Shown here: positions 33,399-44,360 of the stretch, one piece after another
How the letters are laid out: every line of letters starts with the position of its first letter
Position numbering within the stretch: the stretch's first letter is position 1
Assembly (NCBI GenBank): GCA_025716815.1
Contig: JAIXMN010000040.1
Span: forward strand, 124,001 to 188,000
Direction of reading: 5' to 3'
From: Dichotomocladium elegans
Taxonomy: Eukaryota > Mucoromycota > Mucoromycetes > Mucorales > Lichtheimiaceae
DNA: 64,000 nucleotides
Made by a program: the position numbers and the translations under genes
Notes under the pieces: generated by a model
The model's input: only the letters and a program-made list of their open reading frames with translations
Told to the model about the DNA's origin: nothing
The model's database searches: none

Positions 33399-34800
33399 TC
33401 TGACCTAGATGGTGCACCAATCATGCTACAAACATAAAAATTATATATTCTGATAGCTCTAAATAACGCGCATCGTGTAACAATATTTTAAACCCCGACA
33501 TATATATACTTCACATTGTCTTTAGATTTCAGCTTCTTCTCCCTTTCTAGTATAGCTTTTTTATTTACTGTTTCACACTCTTTTGCTAACAGGAAGGATT
33601 TCCTCCTCACTATACTCACTTTCATTGAGTTCCTGATCAGCTACAACTGCTGTACCTACTACTACTATATGAGCTGAACAGTTAGATAGTTATATCAACT
33701 TCCTATTGTCAATGTCTGGTGCTATAGAGAGAACCTCTGTAAGGGTGGTGCTTTCCCAGTAGGTGAGACTATAGCTATTTTGGACCCCTCTGGGTGGAAC
33801 TTCTCAGGATATAAGGCTGCAATATCAAGTAGCCATCTAGTTTAGATGCTTTAGCTATAATAAACTATTACTGCTTCTAATGACTTACTTTGATGCCTGA
33901 ACACAGTCTAAAAGAATAGGTGCTATATCCTTGAAGATAAGGGAGCTTTCGATAGTAAGTGTGGTAGAAGTAGACATACAAGTAGAATGGGGGATATATG
34001 TGAAGCAGGAAAACTATGGCATTTTATACATTTTTCTAGGTTCTACACATTATCACAAGAAAAGCATGTGATTATCATATGATTATCATATGATTATTTC
34101 CTATTGGGTAATATTTTTATTCGATTAAATCAAATCTGAGATCATACAGTACATTTCATCAAGACTTTCTAGAAAAATAAAAAAGTGCAAGCTGCAGGGG
34201 CTGGGGATTGAACCCAGGACCTTTCCATTCTGAACCCGAGGCCCAGGAATTAAAAATACATGTAAAGTATAAATTGCAAAAAGCAGGGGGTTGAACCCAG
34301 AACCTTTCCATTCCCTACCTAACACCCTAACCACTTCCACACACTGAACGATTTGGGAGCCTTTAAAAACATATATTAGATGAGGCAGTCATTCACCTTG
34401 ATTTTGAGGTTTCACAGGCTTTGTATCACCGTAATATAGTAGGGACAACTTTCACATAAAGATTGCTGTATTTATTGCTATAGTTATGCAGCTAAAATAT
34501 TGTAAAATTGGCATAAGAAAAAAAATCGTCAATAATTGCTGAAAAATAGTAGATTCAGTTACTAAAAATGAATGACAAGTTATAAAAGTGTTCCAGAAAT
34601 AGATCATAACCATTCAGGGAGTATGGTATGGTGTGTTTATAGATAAAACAAAGAAAAAACAAGTTTTCTAGGGAAGTGCAATAGTTAGCGGGGTTTGAAA
34701 TGATCATTTTTGGACTCCCCGACCCATTTTACATATATAGGCTACGTTGTGTAACACAAGCATATATATTATTATAGTAGTATATAGATATATATATTTA
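33399..34800. other. AT-rich non-coding insert between Helitron-1 and Ty3 D
   Basis: No credible coding frame. It begins where the Helitron Rep reading stops and ends inside the RT of element D near 34810 (after LAPKKDLW), so its borders are junctions with two different elements. It holds the SINE-like dimer (34140-34345), a tandem ATCATATGATT repeat (34073-34097), and a segment near 34690-34735 with GGGGTTTGAAATGATCA and GGACTCCCCGACCC that looks like a transposon end. Its origin is unknown. Confidence 0.5.
34140..34345 (-). repeat. tRNA-derived SINE-like repeat, two tandem units
   Basis: On the minus strand two units share GAATGGAAAGGTYCTGGGTT followed by CAAYCCCC. CTGGGTTCAACCCC and CTGGGTTCAATCCCC match the pol III B box (GGTTCRANYCC). 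Upstream of the first, GTGGTTAGGGTGTTAGG resembles an A box (TGGYNNAGNGG) at a tRNA-like distance. The units are separated by about 40 bp of AT-rich DNA. The likely source is a tRNA gene; no tRNA fold is complete. Assignment as SINE is inference. Confidence 0.5.
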
Positions 34801-35860
34801 GAGTGTGGCGTGTTATACTCCCAGAGATCCTTTTTGGAGCCAGGGTAATAGGATTATTCCACTTACCATAAGCAGCATCTGGAGGCACTTCGCGTATCAC
34901 TCCGTCAGCAAGCCATTTGTCAAAAGTTTCTTTCAGCAAAGGTTTATGCTTTTCAGCGATATTGTACTGGCGGCGATAAGCCGTTTTTCCGGGAGGAGTT
35001 GACAAATGTACAACAGCCTCTGGTAATGTGCAAAAAGCATTTGTTGGTATGGCTTTGTTTACCGCCAAAAGGGGATTAATCTTCTCAATCAATTGAGTAT
35101 GCTCCAATTCAGTACCAGCTGGTGACGCGTTTGGTTTGGGAATCTTTTCTTTCTCATTCCCGTCATCATTCTCTTTTGCGCCATTGTCCCAAGTGGAGAC
35201 AAGCCCAGTATATCCAATACCGAAATGAGGCATGAGATCAGTACCAATGCTCATAACATGGTTGTTGCTTAGATTCATAATTTCAAAACTATGTTTCAGA
35301 CGGCGATTGTTATACTGTACGTTCAATTGATTTGTAGAGCCAATACGGTCAATCGCAAGGGAATTATCAGCCAAGTGTATTTTTCCAGCAACATGGCTGT
35401 TTATTATAAAGCTGTGCTTTTTGGCAAAAGAGAGGTCGACCGAGGAAAAATTCGCTCCTGAGTCAAGCAACGCCCAAACTCGCTGGCCCTCTATTGTTAC
35501 AGGTATAACGATTTCCTCTTTGTGAGTTCTCGACTGTTTGCATTTGGTTGCAGCACGGGAAAGCTTACATTGTTGGAGGAGGGTTAGAGCTTCGACCATT
35601 TCCTCATCGTCATCGGTGGGAGCACCAGCTTCATCATTTTCCTCCTCAGCTGCATTGGATTGCTGGAATACCAGCGTGGCCATTCGGTTGGCCCATTCTC
35701 GACCTTCCTTACGCTCATTAGGCGCGATTTACGGCTTATTTTTTGAAATCGATGCAGGCGATTTGTAGTTTGGGCAACTGTGCTGGTTGCTAAACTGCAC
35801 AGCAATGCCCTTTTTCAAGCAATGCTTGCACGGATTAGTGACCAATTTTTGGGTCTACCC
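34801..35860 (-). pseudogene. Ty3/gypsy D pol: zinc knuckle, protease and start of RT (truncated)
   Basis: The frame contains a CCHC-like knuckle (CKHCLKKGIAVQFSNQHSC, about 35845-35790), a TAA where CAA could be ancestral (about 35730), then MATLVFQQSNAAEEEN, the aspartic protease motif VWALLDSGANFSSV, MSIGTDLMPHFGIGYTG, and the RT start FDKWLADGVIREVPP and GKWNNPITLAPK. Homology breaks near 34810 in LAPKKDLW, and the rest of pol is missing. Element D is on the minus strand, so this lies downstream of its gag, in the -1 frame relative to it. Confidence 0.75.
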
Positions 35861-36851
35861 TTACCATTGCTGAAGGAATCCTTATTGCGTTTGAACCGAC
35901 TTGCACGATTAAGTGGCTGCGCTTCGTGTGGGCGCTTGGTGCTGGACGTGTTGGGAGTTGGCAAGGATGCCATGTGCTTATTCAGTTCGCGAATGTCTTT
36001 GGGCCATTCGGTGCCGAAGTTCTTAGCTAAAAAGCTAGTGACGACGCGGTGGGATTCCGGTGTCATATTTTCCAAAAGCAACGCAGAAATTAGCGGATGG
36101 TCCGATTCAAGTTTTGCTGAATACACAGCTTTGATGAAGCGCTGGAGGTAATGGTTGATCGACTCCCTATCGCCTTGGTAGCAGTTAAGTACCTCGACAA
36201 TGAGTCGATACTCCTCCGTTGCTGTGTCAAATAGATTGACGATTGTTTTTTGGACGACTGCCCAAGAGTGAGTTTGTTCACCCTCTTTTGTAGGATTTTG
36301 TACGAGTTCCTGCTCGAGTTGTTCACGCTGGGCTGCGTCCAATGCGCGAAGCAAAAGACGAGGCCACAGCTTATCCAAATGCTTGGACAATCCGGCATAA
36401 CCGATCACCGTTTCAAAGGCGATTGCCCATTGCTGGGCCGAAGCATAAACTTGCTTGGCCTCCGGGTTTGAATGCTTGGTGGTGCGCGTGTTGAGGTATG
36501 GAACGTCCTTCGGAAGTTTAACTTGGTTGTAGTCGAATTCGGCAGCGACCGGCTGTTGGTGCGACACAGGCACTGGTTCACCCGTGAGCTCGGGGACGAG
36601 CGGGAACTGGACTTTCCACAGCTCCCGGCACTGCGAAAGATTTTCTTGGGTGGCCCTGATGGCGGCAAAGGCGGCTTGGCGTGCTTCTTGCGACGCGCCT
36701 TGTTCGTGTACAACACGATTCCACGCTCTTGTCAAGTCGCCTAGTTCGGCGACGAAGGTGCGGCAGAATGACAAGGCTGCATCCTGTGGCGACGCATGGT
36801 CTGAGAAGACCGAGCCATTCTGGCTGGTGCCAGCAGACACGGGGGTGCCGA

Positions 36852-36942
<91 letters not shown>

Positions 36943-37020
36943 GCTGGTGGTGGTGTTCATGTTGTTGCTGTTGTTGTTGTTGTTTTTTTGGTGGTGGTGG
37001 TGGTGGTGATGAGAATTCAC
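35815..37020 (-). CDS. Ty3/gypsy D Gag-like protein with His and Asn runs
   Basis: Start MNSHHHHHHHQKNNNNN, then a tract of about 30 Asn residues encoded by a near-pure (AAC)n repeat, then a Gag-type helical region: RTFVAELGDLTRAWNRVVHE, AQQWAIAFETVIGYAGLSKH, DRESINHYLQRFIKAVYSAK, HPLISALLLENMTPESHRVV. The C-terminus is basic (RASRFKRNKDSFSNGKGRPK). The frame closes after SLIRASIA, while the zinc knuckle continues in the -1 frame around CCCAAAAATTGG; this may be a programmed shift or a 1-bp change. Structural protein of the retrotransposon particle by family analogy. Confidence 0.7.
36849..36944. repeat. (GTT/AAC)n microsatellite
   Basis: About 30 perfect TTG/AAC trinucleotide units. On the minus strand it encodes the poly-Asn tract of D Gag; the plus-strand frames through it (poly-Leu, poly-Cys) are artefacts. 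Confidence 0.95.
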
Positions 37021-37219
37021 GAAAAAAAGTGACGTGGATGGGTCTTAACAGACGATAGTAAGTCGTGAGACTCGAAGGTAGTGAACTTTATCAGAGAAAA
37101 GAACAAAGATTGCTAATACGAGTGTACGTCTGTATAAACCAAACTGCCAGCGGAGTGGCCCTCACTACTAAAATTATTCTACTTTTGATATCGCGACACA
37201 AATCACTCAGGACACGACA
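37021..37219 (-). repeat. Ty3 D 5' LTR and leader (boundary of LTR uncertain)
   Basis: The minus-strand unit starts TGTCGTGTCCTGAGTGATTT at 37219, exactly where an older LTR (37220-37423) is interrupted, and runs to the Gag ATG. No second copy is present, so the LTR end cannot be fixed. Confidence 0.5.
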
Positions 37220-37423
37220 CCAGTTAAAAGGTTGATAAAGAAGTTCATCATTTACCCTTGTGATTATAACTGCGTCCTGAGACAGGTCTGGGATATAAAT
37301 TATGAATCCGGATAGCGCGAGAGTAATTATGATAACGGCGCTCAAAGAGTGAAACAAAGTGTTGATGTCCCATATAATCCAGGGACACTGCTGTTAGGTA
37401 AGAAAATAGTCGTGGATACGACA
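37220..37423 (-). repeat. LTR fragment, same family as the solo LTR at 21173-21556
   Basis: The reverse complement matches the first half of the 21173-21556 LTR (TAACAGCAGTGTCCCTGG, CTTTGTTTCACTCTTTGAGC, GACCTGTCTCAGGACGCAG). It stops at CTTTTAACTGG, where element D's LTR begins, so D inserted into it. Confidence 0.8.
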
Positions 37424-37436
37424 CACACATGGTGAT

Positions 37437-38076
37437 ATGATAACTGGCGGGCGTGGTACGATGGTCCCGATAGACCTCCTGGAGACTATTCAGCTCCAGA
37501 CCAACATATTGGCACAGGCCCTAACACGACGTGAAGAACCGGACCGCCAACAAGCAGCATTGTTCCAACAACAGGCGGAAGCCTTCGCAGCACAGCAAGC
37601 CCAGCTGGTGCAGTGGGCCTGACAGAGGGACGAAGACTGGAAGGCGTATACCCAGCAGAGGGAACGTCAGTATGAAGGTGCGATTACGCAGCTCTCTACA
37701 AGCATCCATAGCAGCTACGAGGATGCACGGCATGCAACCCCAGGCACGGAGTCACTAACCCTGAAGAAGAAATTAGGGTCCTTAATTGACATTCTCGAAC
37801 AGCGGGAGGCAAAGGAGGTAAATCGATTTGAGCAAAACGAACGACAACCTCAGGACAGCAGGCAGGCACCAGCCACAGTGGATACCACATGGGTGGAAAC
37901 GATCCAAAACTTAACTAGGGCGTTGCAAAGGATGCAGCAACCAGCAACCGCAGCAGAAGCGACAATGAATCAGTCACGACGAGGACGTCAGGCAAGAGTA
38001 TCCGACGACTTATCAGATTCAGAGAGCAGTCGGGAACGGTGGGAAACCCCACCGCTAATGGCCTCCGATCACCTAG
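37437..38076 (+). pseudogene. Gag-like coiled-coil protein of element F, one TGA, truncated by LTR E
   Basis: The frame reads PIDLLETIQLQTNILAQAL and QQQAEAFAAQQAQLVQWA, TGA (37620-37622), then QRDEDWKAYTQQRERQYEG in the same frame, LTLKKKLGSLIDILEQREAK and a Q/R-rich tail to ERWETPPLMASD, where a new LTR-like sequence starts at 38077. CGA is the probable ancestor of the TGA. It resembles the N-terminal coiled-coil region of fungal Gag proteins; no diagnostic domain is visible, so the call is tentative. Confidence 0.5.
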
Positions 38077-38337
38077 TGTTACTTCTGGTACCACTTCGGT
38101 GTTACCAACCATACCTCCTCGATGGTCGTGAAATCATCTTCATCAGACATCCCCTGATAGTCGCGACTATACATCCATCTCATCAAATCTTTTCCCCATA
38201 CGTATCAACTCCATCTATACCATATCATCACTAACACATATAAATATCGAGCAATCCAGCAGTATCAATAAACCTCAGTTCTCTACATCCAAGTTATACA
38301 CTTGACTTATTTTTACCTCATCCTCAGTATTGATCTG
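38077..38337 (+). repeat. Putative 5' LTR of element E
   Basis: Starts TGTTACTTCTGG at the point where Gag F is cut. It has a TATA-like ATATAAATATC (38239) and AATAAA (38266). It is followed at 38338 by TGGCGCCGGC, which could be a primer binding site (TGG start), and then by the 5' leader and an intron-like GTAATAG...TTTTTAG before gag E. No second LTR copy is in the window, so ends are inferred. Confidence 0.5.
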
Positions 38338-38439
38338 TGGCGCCGGCATTACCACTAAGTCCCGCACGAGAACTCCCCAGACAACTGACTCAATCAAGGA
38401 GGTAATAGCCAGCCCTATTTCACTAACTTTATATTTTTA

Positions 38440-40821
38440 GAGCCAATCAGCAACTCTTATCTACAGCCAGAACCAATCTGAATTACTTGTCACTCGTACA
38501 ACCAAACACCAGAGTAACACGTGGTGCTCACTACAGGGGGCGTCTATCAATACCCCTCCCATCACAGAATCAACAATTTCCAATAGATACCGCAATTTCC
38601 ACAAACATGACCAACAACGACAATCCGAATGCCGCTGACAAAAAACGTGACCACAAAAATACAGTACCTGTGTTGGCACAAAGCATGGAGCCACTTGGTT
38701 ATTGAAACCAACTCAACGATTTCTACGGATACGAGGGAGAAGATTTCCGTTATTTCCGAGACTCTCTAGAATCACACTTTGCAGTATACGACGTAGTAGC
38801 CGAAGCACGTAAAGCAAGCATCCTAGTAGCCCAATGCAAGAAATACGCCCGCTCCTTCATTCAACAACATATCCGCACAACCCCCACACTCCGGAGCAAA
38901 TACACAGACCTCATACAATTACTCGAGGGCGAATACAGGATTTTCAAGAAGAACTTTGCCACAAATTTTAGTTGTTCATATAGACCGTCTAGGTTTTTCG
39001 TTTTTTTTTGCTTCAAATTCGAATACAAATTTTAGTATTTCGTTGCTACCCTTTCGTCAAATTTAAAGGCAATAGAAGCAAGAACATCTAAATCAAGGCT
39101 ATATGTGAGTCTTCCTTCTCCTCCTTTTACACCAGAATAATTTTGGGAGACCAACCATTTATGTTTCATTCTAATTTCAAAGGAAGAAGAGAAACGAAAT
39201 ACTAAAATTTGTATTCGAATTTGAAGCCAAAAAAACGAAAAACCTAGACGGTCTATATGAACAACTAAATTTTGTGGCAAACTTCTTCTTGAAAATCCTG
39301 TATGTAACTGAAGACATGATCGAAAACTACAAGATCGCTTTCGAACAAATCACCCAAGGAGAAACTGAATCGCCACGCATGTTTCTGGGCCGCATTCAAC
39401 AAGCAGCGAACCTTGCCGAATTTGCCGAACATGAACTCACCTCTCTTACTTTCAACAAATTCAAGACTGGCCTTCTTCCCCAAGTTAAAAGGCACTGTAT
39501 CACCATGGGAGCTTCTTCTTTCGAACAATATAAAGCCTATGCCAACGCCTACTGGAGAGGGACCTACGGGACAACATCATATCCACAGGAAGACCCATTT
39601 TCCCAACCAACAACAGAGGACAACGTACCAATCTCCTGGAGACCTCGTCATAAAACAGACCACAGACGTCGGGACACCAAACTTCAAGATGGATCAAGCC
39701 AGCAACGAAACGGTGAATACTCTCCAGTTACTGGACTCATCAACCAGATGAAGAATCTAGAGTTATACCAACATGACAATCAACAAACCATATACAACCA
39801 AGAAAATGGCAGCCTTGAAAACATGATCCGAAGGCTGATACGCGAGGAAACTCGTTGAGCAAACGATAACCTCCACAACCAGCCACATAACAACTACCGC
39901 AACCACTACCAAGGTAATCGATATAACAATCCAGATAGGTTTTACGATAATCGACCAAAACGGGACTACGGCCAACAACGAAATCACAACGATCACCGCA
40001 ATAATTATCAACAGGAAAACAGGCGGAACGACTATCGACAAGACCGTCCCTATCGGGGTAATCAAAATGGATATCAACGAAACCAAACCCACCATCATCC
40101 TTACCACGCCGGACAGAACCCTACCTTGATGCCAGCAAACTCTCCAAACCGCAATACTGGGACCTTATCCGCCCTCATCGAATCCGACTACGACTACGAC
40201 GACGAGTACAACGACGATTTATATGAACCTGAACACATGAGCTCGTTCAACAACGACTTCTATGAGGACAGCTACGTCCCCGAGCTGAATTATTGAGAAA
40301 ACGAACTTTTCGCTGCCACGCAAAAAAGGGCCGTCGAGGACCACCCTTTGATGACAGACGACGGCCGAGTGCAAAAAGCAAAGAAACGCGTTTCATTCAC
40401 CCTGCCCCTCAAGAAACAATTCATGAAAACAGCAACGGAAGCAGAATCGACGCAAGAATATACTCCAGACCCCGTCCTCAACGCGACTACTCCACCACGA
40501 AATGACTTCGCTAAACTAAACAGCCAGTTCCCCAACATGCATACCGCTGTTAACGCAGACCCAGTCTTTGGAGAAACTGCATACGGGGGAACAAACACGA
40601 CACCGTCTGGTCCAAGTAAAATGACCGGCCCTCAATGGCAGACGTTCCGGAACGACTTTCAAGACATGGACCTCGATTCGGATCAAGAAAAAACAGAACC
40701 CACGGCCATCTATAGTAAGAAAAACACTAACAAAAATAGAACCCAGACTACTCTGAAGAAAAATACCAGCAAAACAACCAAGGGAACTAAGAAGAACCGC
40801 GACTACGATATCACCAGTTAG
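38440..40821 (+). pseudogene. Gag-like protein of element E with three in-frame TGA codons and a MITE
   Basis: One frame runs from about 38440 to the MITE and, after removal of the MITE and one TA, on to TAG 40819-40821. It includes NQLNDFYGYEGEDFRYFRDS, ENYKIAFEQITQGETESPRM, FLGRIQQAANLAEFAEHELT, FEQYKAYANAYWRGTYG, an N/Q/R/Y-rich region, an acidic D/Y stretch (ESDYDYDDEYNDDLYEPEH) and a basic C-terminus. The only internal stops are TGA at 38703-38705, 39856-39858 and 40294-40296; each fits CGA (Arg). Gag-type protein by position after the LTR and by its helical capsid-like part. No pol is found downstream. Confidence 0.65.
38936..39300 (-). mobile_element. mini-TA MITE in gag E
   Basis: 365 bp with TA at 38934-38935 and 39301-39302. 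The centre is inverted relative to copy 1. Its removal with one TA restores the gag frame. Confidence 0.92.
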
Positions 40822-41543
40822 CGTTTCTCATTGACGGATCTGGATCGGATTGGATCCAATCCGGATCCACACCGCGGATCGAATTGCTCACACCGAATCC
40901 GATCCATTTGCTAAACGGATTGCAAATAGCAATCCGGATCCACACCGCTTCAATCCGTCCCAATCCGTCCCAATCCGTGATCCGTAATGCTGAAATGAGG
41001 AGATTTATTAAAACACATCAATAGAGCGAAATTGGAAAGAATATGGCCATTCGGCAATACTGTCAGAACGGAGAAAGGTGAAAACCGAAGTTGATTTTAA
41101 GATGACATTAGCAGTTGTAGTAAAAAATTAAGCGTCAAAGAACAGAAAATCCCAATAGGAATTAAAAAAGTTGGAGGGTTTGATCCATAGAAGGCAAAGT
41201 GGTATAATTGCTGACGCGGGAGCCATTTGGAACGCTTCTGATGTCTGGCAGAATGGCTTCAGACTAGCTAGTTATGCCTATGGTTGTGGCTGGGTGACGG
41301 TCACAAGCTGAACAATTTAATTTTGCACCCATGCCCACCACATTTCAAAGCTGGTCTGCCTTCAGAGAAACCGCGTACGTAATTGTACTGCGAAACCATC
41401 AACAAAGTATTATTAATCGATGTTAATTGCTGCAATTACAGCGACGCGAAAGCTTTTTTTATTTATTTACGAGACTCACGCTTAAGGTGACATCTTTCTA
41501 GCATAAACAATCTTCTTTTAGTTTGCCGCCTGCTAACGCCCAT

Positions 41544-43857
41544 CTACTCGCCGAAATATGTACACCACGAGTTGACAAGTACACTCTCGCGAAGCTTTGC
41601 AGGATTGAGCCGATTTCTTGATGCTGGAATGTAATGCTTTGCTCGTGAAAATGTGCGCTCCGAACCGACTGACGATGCTGGTATTGCCAGGTATCTGCGC
41701 GCCATTGTCTTCAGCTCTTTCCATTCGTTCACCTCGCCGCGCCAGTAGTTGAGAACAAGCTCCTGATTGACACCGTTTGTCTCATCAAATATACAATTTG
41801 CGGAGACGTATGCCTGCAGCTGGTCAGCAATCCTTTGCGGCCTCCTGATTAAGGCATCTGGATTGCAAATGGACGACTCATGACCAGCAATCGGCTTGTA
41901 CGCTTCCCAGGTCGCTTGCACTTGCTCTTTCGCAACATCACCGAAGTGTCCCCAGTTCTCGTCCTCCCACCATTGGAGTTTCAGCCGTGGATCCATAGCA
42001 GTCGCGACAGCAAAGGCATGTCCTTCGGCCTTGCAGTAGTAGCCTTTTAATTTTGCCCATCCACAGCGTGCTGCTTCTGATAGCGCGGGCCATTCCTACG
42101 AATCAACATATAAGTTTGGTGTCTGGAATCGCTTCACTGTAACCTCGCTTACATTTTTCCAGTCCTCCTCAAAGTTTTCCAGATGGTCAAGCAACCGGTT
42201 ATATGAGAGAATTACAAGGTTCAAGGTTGGGTATGTCGCGCCAGAGAGCAGTGGTGTCAGTTTGGCAAATTCGTGAAGCAATAATGAAACTTTCTCCAAG
42301 CACAACCATTCGTCATCAGACAGTACATATTGTTCAAGTCCTGGAATGTTGTGACAAGTATTGTTGTATGCGCGTCTGACCTCCAGCGACCGTTGAATCA
42401 TCTCGTATGTGGAATTCCACCGAGTGCGGACGTCTAGGATTAAAGCGAGAGGGCTACTGGTGACCTGTTCCTCCACTTCAAACATGCCGTCAAAAGCACT
42501 ACGGTACTGAGCAAGCCGCTGCGGAGATGCACGGATATTGACAATTCCCTTCCGTAGTTTGCGCAAGATGATACCTAAGGTGAGGATATTTAGTCGCGTG
42601 GAAAAAGTGTGCTCATTTCATCTTTTTTTCTGATATTTACCTGGTGTGTTGTCATCTGGTCCTTCTTCTTCGTCCTCAAAAGCCCCTTGCTCGCTGTCAG
42701 CTGCCTCAGCCTTTAAACTGTCGCGGATCACACTCTGAGCAGCGAGATTAATAACGTGCGCGATGCAAGGAATACGATTTTCCGTTGCATTAAAAACAGT
42801 GATGCCGACACTACGCTCGACTTGCTCGGCCATCTTGATCATATTTGACGCGTTGTCAGCAGTCAAAAAAAATGGTTTCCTTGAGAGGCCCCAGTCATTT
42901 AGGACCTTTCCAAAAGCGGCCGCCATGTTTGCTCCTGTGTGTGGTCCAACAAGCTCTTCGAAACCCAAAACAATCGACTGTTGTGTCCACTCAGTGTCAA
43001 TCCAATGAACGGTGACGCCGAGGAAGGCAGTTCTCCATTCGCTGGTCCAAGCGTCAACAGTATACGCCAGATTCTCTTGCTCTTGTAGGACGACAATAAT
43101 CCGAGACTTGTAATACTCGTACAGGTGAGATACAGCGCGTGCAAGCGTATCGTTGGCTTGGCGGTTTGACTGCTCTTGGATTTGGTGCTGATTGCGCAAG
43201 GTTGAGTAATGTATGAAAGTGGCGATTCTCGACAATTGTAAATGGCAAAGCCGCAGACACACCGAAAAGCGCGAGTGCTTGTCTAAACTGCTCATCGTTG
43301 AATTGGGGAGGGATGAGATCCCCACTACCTCTGAAGTGCCAGTCAAGGAATGTCCCTTGCTGGGTCGGCGTAAGCGACGTGTCCGCAGTAATGCAATGGG
43401 TCCCAAGGTGCTTCTTCAGAACAGTCGTGGAACCTCGTGGGTCCTTGTACCGCTTATTGCAACGTGATGCCTTGCTCCCAACGGTGAATCGACACCAGTA
43501 ATAGAGCGTATTGGTTACTGGATCTTCAACGGCGTCAAACCATTTGTACACCCAGTTCTTTCGGGCCTTGACGCTCACTCCTTCGGCGGACTGGATGGAG
43601 CTTGAGTCCTGGCCGCCGCCATTGCCATTGCCATTGTCCTCATCCCACTCGGAATCAATTGACGTGATGGAATCTTGGCGGTCAAGGGACATAAAGCTGC
43701 CTCCCCTGGATAACCTGGGCATTCCCTGTTTCGAAATTGACAGCTCAGAAGGCAGGTCTCTAGTTAATATTTGATAACCTACATCAACTTCAGAATCGCT
43801 GCTGACCATAAGATCAGAGGAACGTTTGCCAAGGTTAGAAGTGCTTGAGTTGGACAT
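41544..43857 (-). pseudogene. hAT transposase (BED finger, DDE, hAT dimerisation)
   Basis: Start MSNSSTSNLGKRSS (43857). The N-terminal part has a BED-finger-like region (WVYKWFDAVEDPV, YYWCRFTVGS, KDPRGSTTVLKKHLGTH). A frame change near 43206 leads to NDTLARAVSHLYEYYKS, AYTVDAWTSEWRTAFLGVTV (catalytic D), FFLTADNASNMIKMA, RIPCIAHVINLAAQSVI. An intron at about 42570-42650 joins to LRKLRKGIVNIRASP and LDVRTRWNSTYEMIQRSL. After a single in-frame TAG (42098-42096), the C-terminus has LNYWRGEVNEWKELKTMARR, YLAIPASSVGSERTFSRA, the hAT dimerisation motif, and ends at 41544. One frameshift and one stop suggest a dead copy. Confidence 0.85.
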
Positions 43858-43991
43858 AGTGGATCTTTGGTAAGTGTCTGTATTTAAAGACATATTAGTA
43901 ACCAAGTGTGAGGTGAGCCAAGCTTGAATGATATTTACAAGAAAAAATAAAGTGCGAGGTACTTGATCCGTTTGTGGTAGTTGAGACGAGA

Positions 43992-44360
43992 TGAGGTGGA
44001 TGGGTTAGAGAGAGTGAAAAAAGACAACTAGAAAAGTATCTTTGAGGTTGATGTTTATTCCTGAAAATAAAATAACTCTCTTTTATAATAATTCTATTAG
44101 AACGGCGATGTAAGTGCTTAATCCTGTTAGGACATATCGGATGAGAGCATTCTCTTTTCATTGTCCTCTTCAAGACCAGTGATGGATCCTGGATAGAGGA
44201 AGTACCTTTGATAGGTGCAGGTATCCCGCCTCGCAGGCGGATCCGGAATAATGGTTCCTGAACATCAATATGCCAAATTCATCACCATCTTAGTTTCAGG
44301 ATATCGGCCATAGTGATGTGAAACCGGCTAAGCTCTCTTGCATGGATCAATATTCACCAC
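43992..44360 (-). repeat. LTR of Ty3/gypsy H family, diverged copy
   Basis: The reverse complement aligns along the whole H LTR, but with more differences (for example CCCGCCTCGCAGGCGGATCC in place of the usual stretch) and a damaged start (CACCAC instead of CACCACA). No matching 5-bp flank. Older than the copy at 17992. It lies upstream of the hAT gene. Confidence 0.85.

Noticed and set aside
35815..35860. Canonical slippery heptamer between gag D and pol D
   Set aside because: CCCAAAAAT does not match X XXY YYZ in the gag phase; a 1-bp change is as likely.
36584..37058. Plus-strand frames with poly-Leu or poly-Cys across 36849-36944
   Set aside because: They are shadows of the (AAC)n repeat that encodes poly-Asn on the minus strand in gag D.
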